From: JAEZDC01 sp036676415
GTDB taxonomy: Bacteria; Bacteroidota; Bacteroidia; Chitinophagales; Chitinophagaceae
NCBI GenBank assembly: GCA_036676415.1
Contig: JAKFCX010000029.1
Coordinates: 81,991 to 145,990 of the forward strand
DNA: 64,000 nucleotides
Direction: 5' to 3'
Positions 1 to 7,611 of the stretch are shown here, in pieces (the stretch's first letter is position 1; every line of letters begins with the position of its first letter). The notes under the pieces were generated by a model. The model had not been told where the DNA came from. It did no database searches and worked only from the letters and a program-made list of their open reading frames with translations. The translations under genes and the position numbers were made by a program.

Positions 1-1143
1 TGTTTTTGAAAAACCGGCAGTCGTATTCCATTGAATACTTAACTTGTTTGTTGAATGATCGATATTGAATCTCGTAGTATATCTCTTCAACTCTGAACCT
101 TTATCAATTCCTTCCTGGTCAAAATATGAAGCAGATAAGAATAATTTAGTTTTATCAGAGCCGGCAGTCATATTTAATTCATGTAATTGAGATATTCCCT
201 GGCGATACAAGATATCTCCCCAATCGCTGTTAATTCCTTTGATGCTATCGGTTATTGCTTTACGTTGTGCAAGCGATAGCGTACTTGCAGCATTATTTGG
301 AGAATAAACCCAACCTGGTGTATTTGGTATCTGCAATCTTTCTTCATAAGAAAGAATTTCACTTGTATTCATCATATTCATCCTTGCAAAATCGGGAGGT
401 GAAGTGAGACCAAGCTGTGTACGGTACGTAAAGTTTGTTGCACCTGACTTTCCTCTTTTGGTAGTGATGACGATCACTCCTGTCCCTGCTCTTGCACCAT
501 ATAATGCTGCAGCACCAGCATCTTTCAAAACCGTGATCGATTCAAAATCATTTGGATTGATCGTTTGCATATCCAATGCTGGGATAGGAACCCCATCCAA
601 TACATACAATGGTTGTGCTCCTGATCCTTGTATTGACTGGATACCTCGTATTACTACATTAGCACTGGTACCTGGCTGACCGGAACCTGAGTTTACCTGC
701 ATACCAGGTGCACGACCTTGTAATGCCTGGTCAAATGCACCAACAGGAACAGTTTCTACCGCCTTACCACTTATCACCGATGCAGCACCTACAAATTGTC
801 CTCTCTTCTCCCTGCTATAACCTGTAATAACCACTTCATCCAAATCTGCATTAGCGGTAACGAGTGCAACAGATACAGATGTACGACTTCCTATTGTAAC
901 ATCCTGTTGCCTGAAACCAACATAGCTAAAACGTAGTGTTTTAGTTTGGGCCGTGACGGTGATAGTGTAATCCCCGTTTTCGTTAGTGATAGTATTTGTA
1001 TTGGTGCCGACAGCGTTAACAGTAACACCGGCTAATCCAATCCCTTTTTCATCAGTTACTTTTCCGTTGATGACACGGGATTGTGCAAACATTTGTCCTG
1101 CGGCAAGAACAAATGCCATAAACAGCATCAGTTTTTTGGTCAT
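1..1143 (-). CDS. SusC/RagA-family TonB-dependent outer-membrane receptor (N-terminal part, runs off window)
   Basis: The first 381 codons of a TonB-linked outer-membrane transporter are visible; the rest lies beyond position 1. The ATG at 1143 opens a signal peptide (MTKKLMLFMAFVLAAGQMFAQ would be cleaved after the AQ). Residues about 23-110 form the carboxypeptidase-regulatory-like (CarbopepD_reg_2) domain typical of SusC proteins. The TonB plug follows at about 115-240, with the characteristic segments DEVVITGYS, ALQGRAPGMQV, LYVLDGVPI, ESITVLKDAGAAALYGARA and VIVITTKRGK. Members of this family import glycans or peptides together with a SusD lipoprotein, which would be expected next, outside the window. 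The substrate cannot be judged from this part. Family assignment is firm. Confidence 0.95.
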   Translation of the reverse strand, partial: MTKKLMLFMAFVLAAGQMFAQSRVINGKVTDEKGIGLAGVTVNAVGTNTNTITNENGDYTITVTAQTKTLRFSYVGFRQQDVTIGSRTSVSVALVTANADLDEVVITGYSREKRGQFVGAASVISGKAVETVPVGAFDQALQGRAPGMQVNSGSGQPGTSANVVIRGIQSIQGSGAQPLYVLDGVPIPALDMQTINPNDFESITVLKDAGAAALYGARAGTGVIVITTKRGKSGATNFTYRTQLGLTSPPDFARMNMMNTSEILSYEERLQIPNTPGWVYSPNNAASTLSLAQRKAITDSIKGINSDWGDILYRQGISQLHELNMTAGSDKTKLFLSASYFDQEGIDKGSELKRYTTRFNIDHSTNKLSIQWNTTAGFSKT

Positions 1144-1461
1144 GTGTTTAGATTTATGATTTAATTAACCAAAGACAAAAACAAGCGTTATATGTGTCAC
1201 TGATTGGCTAACATTTTTTGTGAAGCATGAAAATATCATCATGAAATAATGATATCAGATCATGAACTTTTATCAAGAGAATTTCAAGCGAAAAAAAAGA
1301 AGAGGGGAATTATTGATGAGTGGTGAATTATGATGATGATTGTTGCAGCAGTACAGTTTGTATTAAAGACTCTTACATTATCAATTTTTCTTGCAGTAAT
1401 ATCGTTTCGAAAATGAAATGCATCATTATAAATTTTTCTCATGTGCACTTAGTGTACATAC

Positions 1462-1493
1462 GCCCCTTGTTTTTACAGGGGGCTCCTTTTTTC
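1462..1493 (+). terminator. rho-independent terminator-like hairpin with no obvious upstream gene
   Basis: GCCCCTTGT (1462-1470), loop TTTT, then ACAGGGGGC (1475-1483) form a 9-bp stem with one G-U pair, followed by TCCTTTTTTC. The shape is that of an intrinsic terminator reading rightward, but no plus-strand gene ends upstream. It may end a short untranslated RNA or act as a leader attenuator for the LytTR gene; that is inference. Confidence 0.45.
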
Positions 1494-1588
1494 ATTTGTC
1501 ACTCCAATGTAAAAGGTATGCTGATGTAAAGTATTACAAATAGATTTTTCACCGTTCATCAGAAAAAATGGTGAAGTGCATTTTATTG

Positions 1589-1609
1589 TTGTCTATTCAT
1601 TATAGACAA
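1589..1609. promoter_or_regulatory. 8-bp inverted repeat immediately upstream of the LytTR gene
   Basis: TTGTCTAT (1589-1596), spacer TCATT, ATAGACAA (1602-1609). The repeat is perfect and ends 5 nt before the ATG at 1615. It could be an operator for autoregulation or a hairpin that masks the start codon in mRNA. LytTR domains usually bind direct-repeat sites, so the assignment to this regulator is uncertain. Confidence 0.4.
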
Positions 1610-1614
1610 TCCAT

Positions 1615-1992
1615 ATGGAAATGATAACTACTACTGTAATGACCAAAAGAAAAACAAGGCTGATCGTAAAAAAAAGGGATGAGTATGTAGCGCTGGCAGT
1701 AGAGGATATTGCTTTCATTTACCGGAATGACCTGCTGGTGGTGGTAGTAGATAAAGAGCAAACAAAGTATTTGTGTGATAAAACACTTTCGCAACTGGAG
1801 AATGAACTGGATGCATCTATTTTCTTTCGTGCCAACAGGCAGTATATTGTTAATATCAATTTCATTAAAGGATACAAAACTTTTGAAAAAGTAAAACTGG
1901 CGGTGCTTTTAAAAATTCCACATACAGATCACCAGGTAATCATTAGCCAGAAAACGGCACCGCTGTTTAGGAAGTGGTTATCAGCTGAATGA
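1615..1992 (+). CDS. stand-alone LytTR DNA-binding domain regulator
   Basis: This 125-residue protein consists almost entirely of a LytTR domain (about residues 15-123). The typical core FFRANRQYIVNINFIKGY (about 69-86) and the C-terminal VIISQKTAPLFRKWL are both visible. No receiver domain is present, so it is not a classic phospho-regulated LytR/AgrA protein. Such free LytTR proteins are frequent in Bacteroidota and act as transcription factors whose activating signal is usually unknown. An in-frame second ATG (M3) and a third (M9) make the exact start uncertain; the first is used because the inverted repeat lies just before it. It faces away from the SusC receptor gene across a 470-bp spacer. 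Confidence 0.85.
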   Translation: MEMITTTVMTKRKTRLIVKKRDEYVALAVEDIAFIYRNDLLVVVVDKEQTKYLCDKTLSQLENELDASIFFRANRQYIVNINFIKGYKTFEKVKLAVLLKIPHTDHQVIISQKTAPLFRKWLSAE

Positions 1993-2001
1993 TCTACCGG
2001 T

Positions 2002-3297
2002 TTAAAATAAAGTGTCTACTGCATACAAATTTCCTTCTGCATCTTGCAGGGCATATAAACTCAGTTCGTATTTGATGATGGGATCATCTTTATGATACAA
2101 AGCAGCGATAAAGTATTGTGTAAGCATGTATTCATCACCCTCAGGCATAGCACCATACAAAACGGATTGCTGTACAGGTTTATTTTTAAATTTTGAAAGG
2201 AAAGCAACATAGCTTTTATAAGTATCCTCTCTGCTAAATCCCAGCTTCACCATAATAAACCTGCGGCCTCCTTTATCTAGTGGAGTTCTAATCAATGAGA
2301 GTGTTTCAAATTTATTCAACTGTTCATGATCAGCTGTATCGTTAAGCCTTCTTGTAAAAATACTGTCGGTTTTGGTAGTGGACCGCTGATGTAGCTTAAA
2401 TCCGGCCAAAGCTGCAAATGCTTTATCTGACAATGTATCCCGTATCCATGTTTCCAGGTGATCATACAAATAATCGATCTCGTAATGATACAATCCATTA
2501 TTCATCGCAGCAATAAACTTTCCTTTGCCCTCCAGCATTTCCAATACTGCATCCCTGTTCTTCGCTAAAGAAGCTTTCATTTTTGATTGAGTGGTATACC
2601 TGAGTATAGAATCATAAGTTGATATTGCAGTTTCATATTGTTTTTTCCGGAAGTAATAATTGTAGAGATTAATATATCTGTGCATTATATACTGAGGCAA
2701 GTTTACATGTTCGAGCACATTGAAAAGTTTGGTAGAATCTACCGCGGATTGTTGTTCAAATAAAGTATAAGCAGAAAGGATATTGTTATGTTGCTGTTGT
2801 TCATGCAACAGCTTCTGTGTAACATTTCTCCAGAACGGTACCTCTTTCTGCAACAAAGAATCTCCTGAATTCAATAGTGCATCAAACAAAGACATTGCCG
2901 TGTTAAATTCGTTGTATTCAACCTGATATAATCCCTGAAAGAATGATTTGAATGAAGGTGGCAGGTCATTGATTCTTTCGAAGAAAGTTATTGAATCGTG
3001 TGCAGCAAGATCATCGAGCACCCTGAAAAAACGGAAAGGCTCTGTCTTTTGATCACCGTATTTATCAGCATAGAACCTTATTCGTTCAGCAGCTTCAATG
3101 GATAATACAGGTTGGCTGTTGACAGTTTTGCTTTTGGATTTCTTAAGTGTGAATAAACTACCTGTTTGCCAGGAAGCAAATGAGGGCACAATGTGAATAC
3201 CATCCTTACGAATGAAAGTATCAGTAAAAATCTCCTGTGCAGATGTTGCCAGTGAAATATTCAGGAAAAGAGCACAAAGCAGGAAAGCTGATCTCAT
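2002..3297 (-). CDS. secreted hypothetical protein, possibly helical repeat
   Basis: I do not recognise this 431-residue protein by family. The ATG at 3297 gives a clear signal peptide (MRSAFLLCALFLNISLATSAQ); longer in-frame starts would run into the kinase gene upstream and place the signal sequence internally. The mature part is rich in Leu, Phe, Tyr and charged residues, with helix-like segments around residues 100-290 such as QYETAISTYDSILRYT, which resembles a TPR-type repeat. No catalytic motif stands out. It lies 79 bp downstream of a histidine kinase on the same strand and may be the last gene of that cluster. Periplasmic or outer-membrane-facing location is inferred from the signal peptide. 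Confidence 0.7.
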   Translation of the reverse strand: MRSAFLLCALFLNISLATSAQEIFTDTFIRKDGIHIVPSFASWQTGSLFTLKKSKSKTVNSQPVLSIEAAERIRFYADKYGDQKTEPFRFFRVLDDLAAHDSITFFERINDLPPSFKSFFQGLYQVEYNEFNTAMSLFDALLNSGDSLLQKEVPFWRNVTQKLLHEQQQHNNILSAYTLFEQQSAVDSTKLFNVLEHVNLPQYIMHRYINLYNYYFRKKQYETAISTYDSILRYTTQSKMKASLAKNRDAVLEMLEGKGKFIAAMNNGLYHYEIDYLYDHLETWIRDTLSDKAFAALAGFKLHQRSTTKTDSIFTRRLNDTADHEQLNKFETLSLIRTPLDKGGRRFIMVKLGFSREDTYKSYVAFLSKFKNKPVQQSVLYGAMPEGDEYMLTQYFIAALYHKDDPIIKYELSLYALQDAEGNLYAVDTLF

Positions 3298-3376
3298 AGG
3301 AATTGTAAAGGTGAAAGATAAGAATCCTTCCACAAAACTTCCGGGATGTACTAAAATATGGATCTGCGATGCTTTT

Positions 3377-5260
3377 TTACAAATCCACAGGTAGCAATAT
3401 ATGAAATGCTGCACCCTCGTCTTCCCCGGAAAATGCATACACTTCACCTTTATGATTATGAACCACCCGTTTTACTAAAGACAGACCTATACCTGTGCCT
3501 TCATATTCTGTTTTTTTATGCAGTCGCTGAAAGATGCTGAAAATTTTCTCTGCATATTGTTGATGGAAACCGATTCCATTATCACGAATAATAATTTCAC
3601 AATAAGTAGTACTATGATCAAGCTGTGGAAATTTTTGAACTAACGCTGAGCCTTCAAAGTTGTTGCTCGTAATAGTAACTACCGGAGGAACTTCTGGTTT
3701 AGAAAATTTAAGCGCATTATTAATCAGGTTGTAAAACAGCTGCTGCATTTGTACCGGTGCTGCATTGATAACGGGAAGTTGATCTTTAATGATTGTTGCA
3801 TTTTTTTGTTGAATAAGTAATTCCAGGTCTACCAAAACATGTTTCACTACATCATCCAGATCTACCATGATGAATTTTTCCCGGCGTTGCATGCTGGTAT
3901 AGTTCAGCAATGCTTTTAAAGAATTGCTCATTCGCTCAGCAGTAGTATTTATCTTATCCAGATATCTCCTTGAGCTATCATCTAACAGATGATAAGCGTT
4001 ATCCTTCAGCAATTCTGAAAATGTACGGATCTTGCGTAATGGTTCCTGCAGGTCATGGCTGGAAACATGTGCAAACTGTTCCAGTTCAGCATTTGCTGCC
4101 TCTAATGTAATGGTTCGTTCTTTCACTTTACGTTCCAGCTCTTCTGTAAGTAACACCTGGTCATGAATATCAGTACAGGTACCCACCCACATTACGATCT
4201 CACCTGCTACATTACGTACATGCGTTGCTCTGGTTAAATGCCAGCGATATTCACCGCTATTGTGTTTATAGCGAACGGCGTGCTGTAATGGAACTCCCCT
4301 GTCTAACGATAGCTTCCATAACTCTGTTAGTTTAACAACATCGTCAGGATGTACAACAATACTCCAGCCCCAGCCTAATGCTTCAGTCTTGTTTTGACCT
4401 GTATAATGATACCATCCACGGTTATAATAAAATACCACACCATCTGCATTTGATGTAAATGCCATCTGGGGTAATGCCTCCAGGATAGAATGGATTCTTT
4501 GCGTTTCCTGCCTTTGATCTGTTACGTCATTCAGCAACAATAAAATATATTCATCACCTTCTTCGGTAAATACTTTTGATGAACTCACCTCAAGTATTCT
4601 ACGCTGCAGTTGCAGGTCAATGGTTGCCTCAGCAGTATTATTAGTTTGCAGGAATTTCCGAAGTGTTTCAGCGGTGCTATCAGCCATTAGTTGAAACAAG
4701 TTTGATTCTTCGAGTTGTTCGGCCTGAAATATTTTCCTGGCTGCCTTGTTATAATTTGCTACTTTTCCATGGGCTGAAATAAGTATCGCAGCAATGGGTG
4801 CATATTCCAGAAAGCTACCCATTTGGCTGGGTCGAACTTTTTCAGGAGCCACCTGGATACTCTGCTGCAAGTTCATTTTCGCAAAACTTCTTTTCTGCCT
4901 TGTTCTGTTGATAGCGGCATCACATATTTCAATAATATTTATTGCTGCATTTACCGCAACAACTATTGCATTTTTTCCAATGAAAGGAGCGAACTGTAAA
5001 GATTGTTTTACCTGCTGCAATTTAGCAGGCGTGGAAAAAATGATGATGGAAATATGTTTATCGGCAGCGTAAATTCTCTGCACTTCTTTAACAGGAGAAT
5101 TATTGGCTGAGCCAAGTAGGAACACCTCAGCTGAAGTCAAAACATTAATATCCTGCCCTATTTGCTTCTCGGGCACTTCAACTGTGTTGTAATGTTTTCT
5201 TATTTCAGCCAGAAAAGATGTTTCATCATCCATTACTGAATAAGCTACGAGGTGCTTCAC
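3377..5260 (-). CDS. PAS-domain sensor histidine kinase
   Basis: This 627-residue kinase has no transmembrane segment, so it is probably cytosolic. Residues 1-115 look like a degenerate receiver fold without a clear phospho-accepting Asp. Two PAS domains follow (about 145-260 and 270-385), the second with a PAC-like end WVGTCTDIHDQ. A short coiled linker leads to a HisKA dimerisation domain with the phospho-acceptor His in HVSSHDLQEPLRKIRTF (about 400). The HATPase_c domain is complete: N box NLINNALKF, G1 IIRDNGIGF, and G2 TGIGLSLVKRVV near the C-terminus. It lies 10 bp after the acyl-CoA dehydrogenase and downstream of two lone receivers, which are natural phosphotransfer partners (inference). 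Confidence 0.93.
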   Translation of the reverse strand: MKHLVAYSVMDDETSFLAEIRKHYNTVEVPEKQIGQDINVLTSAEVFLLGSANNSPVKEVQRIYAADKHISIIIFSTPAKLQQVKQSLQFAPFIGKNAIVVAVNAAINIIEICDAAINRTRQKRSFAKMNLQQSIQVAPEKVRPSQMGSFLEYAPIAAILISAHGKVANYNKAARKIFQAEQLEESNLFQLMADSTAETLRKFLQTNNTAEATIDLQLQRRILEVSSSKVFTEEGDEYILLLLNDVTDQRQETQRIHSILEALPQMAFTSNADGVVFYYNRGWYHYTGQNKTEALGWGWSIVVHPDDVVKLTELWKLSLDRGVPLQHAVRYKHNSGEYRWHLTRATHVRNVAGEIVMWVGTCTDIHDQVLLTEELERKVKERTITLEAANAELEQFAHVSSHDLQEPLRKIRTFSELLKDNAYHLLDDSSRRYLDKINTTAERMSNSLKALLNYTSMQRREKFIMVDLDDVVKHVLVDLELLIQQKNATIIKDQLPVINAAPVQMQQLFYNLINNALKFSKPEVPPVVTITSNNFEGSALVQKFPQLDHSTTYCEIIIRDNGIGFHQQYAEKIFSIFQRLHKKTEYEGTGIGLSLVKRVVHNHKGEVYAFSGEDEGAAFHILLPVDL

Positions 5261-5270
5261 TTCTGCTGAT

Positions 5271-6425
5271 TTAATCTGATAAAAGTGGTTGATCTAATAA
5301 AGCCCTTCCAATCCAGGTATAAAGGATGTCTGTAGTAGGCGACATCACATGTGCTGCCCTGGCATCACGCATCAGCATTCCAAGCACACCGTGTTGCTGG
5401 TAGCCGATACCTCCGGCCAAAGTCATTGCTTCATTAACGGTTGTAACAGCACATGAAGCCACTTCAGCTTTTGCTGCCATAATAGATATTACAGATGCTG
5501 GATCATTACTATCGCCGGCTCGTGCTGCGGAATAGATCAGTTGTCTTGTTTGTTCAACACGGGCCCATAAAGAGCCAAGGCGATGTTGTAATAGCGAAAC
5601 ATTGGCTAGTGATATTCCATTATGAGAATAAGTGCGTGAAGCCAGGGCGTTCTTTGCTTCCTGTAAAGCTCGTTCTGCAATACCAAGGTAGGTTCCACTC
5701 ATCGCCATAAGGAAATAAGGGGCCACCACATTAAACACATACCATAACTGGTCACCTTTCTTTCCTAACACATGGTCTGTTGATATACGAACATTGTTTA
5801 GTTCTGCAGCTTTAGAAGAATTGCCACGCATACCAAGTCCATTCCACTCTTTTCCCCATTTCAATCCTTCACTGCCTTGGTTCACCAATATGCACGAGAA
5901 TTGGTCAGGACTTGCTTCTTCACTGGCAGCAACAGTCGATACAACATAGGAATCGGCATGTCCACCATTGGTTACAAAAGTTTTTGCTCCATTAACCAGG
6001 AGTTCATCAGTTGAGATAGGCGATAAAGATGTTTGAGGAATATAGAAATGAGCTCCTGTCCCAGGTTCGCTCAATGCCAGCGTAGTGATGTGTTTACCCT
6101 GAGCAATCGGTACCAGGTAGTTTTCTTTCTGCCAATCCGTAGCTTTTGCGGCAATTACAGCTGTGCCTACGCAATGCATGCCATAACATAATCCGGCTGA
6201 TGAATAAGCTTTCCCCAATTCTTCACATACTCTCGCCAGGGCATACAATCCATGACCATAACCACCACATTCTTTTGGCACTACCAAAGCCATCAATCCT
6301 TCCTGTTGCAATGATGCCATTGTTTTCTTTACCCATTGTGCCTTTTCGTCTGCTACTGGTGCTTCTCTTGCAACTACACCATGTGCTATTTCCTGTGCTT
6401 TTTGAAGAATCTGATGTAAGTCCAA
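5271..6425 (-). CDS. acyl-CoA dehydrogenase-like flavoprotein with altered active-site motif
   Basis: This 384-residue protein is full length for the acyl-CoA dehydrogenase family. It has the N-terminal helical domain, the FAD-contacting LALSEPGTGAHF and KTFVTNGGHAD segments in the middle beta domain, and a C-terminal four-helix domain with the flavin/nucleotide-interaction stretch LAGGIGYQQHGVLGMLMRDARAAHV. At the place where many members have the catalytic Glu in an EGT motif, this one reads MSPTTDIL (about 361-368). The canonical base is therefore absent; either another residue serves, as in isovaleryl-CoA dehydrogenase, or the enzyme acts on a different substrate. The start is TTG at 6425; an in-frame stop sits two codons before it, so no upstream ATG exists. 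It is embedded between receivers and a histidine kinase. Confidence 0.88.
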   Translation of the reverse strand: MDLHQILQKAQEIAHGVVAREAPVADEKAQWVKKTMASLQQEGLMALVVPKECGGYGHGLYALARVCEELGKAYSSAGLCYGMHCVGTAVIAAKATDWQKENYLVPIAQGKHITTLALSEPGTGAHFYIPQTSLSPISTDELLVNGAKTFVTNGGHADSYVVSTVAASEEASPDQFSCILVNQGSEGLKWGKEWNGLGMRGNSSKAAELNNVRISTDHVLGKKGDQLWYVFNVVAPYFLMAMSGTYLGIAERALQEAKNALASRTYSHNGISLANVSLLQHRLGSLWARVEQTRQLIYSAARAGDSNDPASVISIMAAKAEVASCAVTTVNEAMTLAGGIGYQQHGVLGMLMRDARAAHVMSPTTDILYTWIGRALLDQPLLSD

Positions 6426-6453
6426 GCGTTAAAATGATTTAGTGGTATTTGAA

Positions 6454-6900
6454 TCATGAAATTTTCCATCCAGATAATACATTTCCTTTCAATGTTGACA
6501 ATTGTCCGGCCTGGAGTAGCTGTAATAATGTAACCATCATTTTTTTTATTTCCGGGAGACTGTGTGGCTTTACCAGGTAGGCATTTGCACCAGCGTTAAA
6601 AGCTGTGCTAACCAGGTTGATTGCTGCAGCGCCAGTATACATTACCACTGCGAGATGCTGACAACCCGGTCTTTTCCTGATAGCCTCGATATAATCATGA
6701 CCGGATTGCTCCTGCAGAAAAGAATCGAGAAAGAGCAGGTCTGGTACCTGATTATCCAGACATTGATACATCTCATCTGCGTTAAAGGCAACCGATACGT
6801 TTATCTCCGGATCAAGTTGCCGCAGTGCCGTGCTGAAGAACTCACTGTCTTCATGATCATCATCTACAAATACAATATTCCTGACAGTCATGCTGTTCAT
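6454..6900 (-). CDS. single-domain response regulator (receiver only)
   Basis: This 148-residue protein is a CheY-like receiver with no output domain. The acidic pocket is in FVDDDHED, the phospho-accepting Asp in LLFLDSFLQ (about residue 58), the conserved Thr in VVMYTGAA, and the Lys in YLVKPHS. Receivers of this Rcp1-like type work as phosphotransfer partners or by protein contact. It lies 28 bp upstream of the acyl-CoA dehydrogenase and 74 bp after the next receiver, consistent with co-transcription with the PAS kinase at 3377-5260, probably its partner (inference). Confidence 0.92.
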   Translation of the reverse strand: MNSMTVRNIVFVDDDHEDSEFFSTALRQLDPEINVSVAFNADEMYQCLDNQVPDLLFLDSFLQEQSGHDYIEAIRKRPGCQHLAVVMYTGAAAINLVSTAFNAGANAYLVKPHSLPEIKKMMVTLLQLLQAGQLSTLKGNVLSGWKIS

Positions 6901-6974
6901 TTAATCAAAATGATAAAGTCAGTTGGGAGTATGTAGATTAAGCGAAGACCATGCAATATAAGGCAATACAGGGT

Positions 6975-7385
6975 TTATTGGCAATAGCCAAGAATTTTAC
7001 CAACGGATTTAACAACGTCAGTCATGTTACTGGGTTTGGTAAGGTAAAGGGTAGCACCGTTTTTAAGTGCTTTTTTCTTGTCTTGTTCCATGTCGGAGGT
7101 AGTAAAGATAACTTTCGGAACTCCACTAAACTTTGGTAAGCGATTCAGCTCATCAAGCGTTTGCCAGCCGTCCATTACTGGCATATTCAGGTCGATCACA
7201 AACAAACAGGGTACCTGGTTATCTTTCAGCTCATGTACATAGTCAAGCAGTTCTTTGCCATTATTGGCAACATGCAATTCTTGTGTGGGATTGATCTTTT
7301 TAATGGCATCACGGATAAACTCCTGGTCATCTTCGTCGTCTTCTGCCAGTACGACCATTCGGTTGGAATAAGCGGAGTTTTTCAT
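6975..7385 (-). CDS. single-domain response regulator (receiver only)
   Basis: A second CheY-like receiver, 136 residues from the ATG at 7385; an in-frame start ten codons earlier is possible but adds a sequence unlike the family. Acidic pocket LAEDDEDDQEF, phospho-acceptor Asp in FVIDLNMPVMDGW, Thr in VIFTTSDM and Lys in YLTKPSN are all present. The form with many acidic residues at the N-terminus is the Rcp1/cyanophytochrome-partner type. It is the first gene of the minus-strand cluster that continues through the second receiver, the dehydrogenase and the PAS kinase. Confidence 0.93.
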   Translation of the reverse strand: MKNSAYSNRMVVLAEDDEDDQEFIRDAIKKINPTQELHVANNGKELLDYVHELKDNQVPCLFVIDLNMPVMDGWQTLDELNRLPKFSGVPKVIFTTSDMEQDKKKALKNGATLYLTKPSNMTDVVKSVGKILGYCQ

Positions 7386-7611
7386 AGAGAGTTGCAAATT
7401 ACGATAATTATACAAAGGAAGACCTATAGGGATTGCTAAACCTTAGGGTCTAAAGCCGATTCAATTTCTCATATGACATTCTAACCAGATAGAGTTTTGA
7501 TACACCTGCTTTAACCTATGAGGTATGTTAATTTTTATTAACGGTAGTAACCTATTTTCCCAAGCAACGTTACTTAGCTCAACATTTATCCGCACAACCA
7601 AAAAACCTTAC

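Larger units (their letters stand above)
1144..1614. other. intergenic region with terminator-like hairpin and operator-like palindrome
   Basis: This is a divergent spacer between the receptor gene (leftward) and the LytTR gene (rightward). I see no credible coding sequence. It contains a GC-rich hairpin followed by a T-run on the plus strand (1462-1493) and an 8-bp inverted repeat directly before the LytTR start (1589-1609), both listed separately. A second weaker inverted repeat (TGTGCAC/GTGTACA, 1442-1458) precedes the hairpin. Confidence 0.6.

Noticed and set aside
1320..1529. 69-codon open frame in the spacer between the receptor and LytTR genes
   Set aside because: Unlikely composition (Cys- and Ile-rich, translation of AT-rich spacer) and it runs through a terminator-like hairpin.
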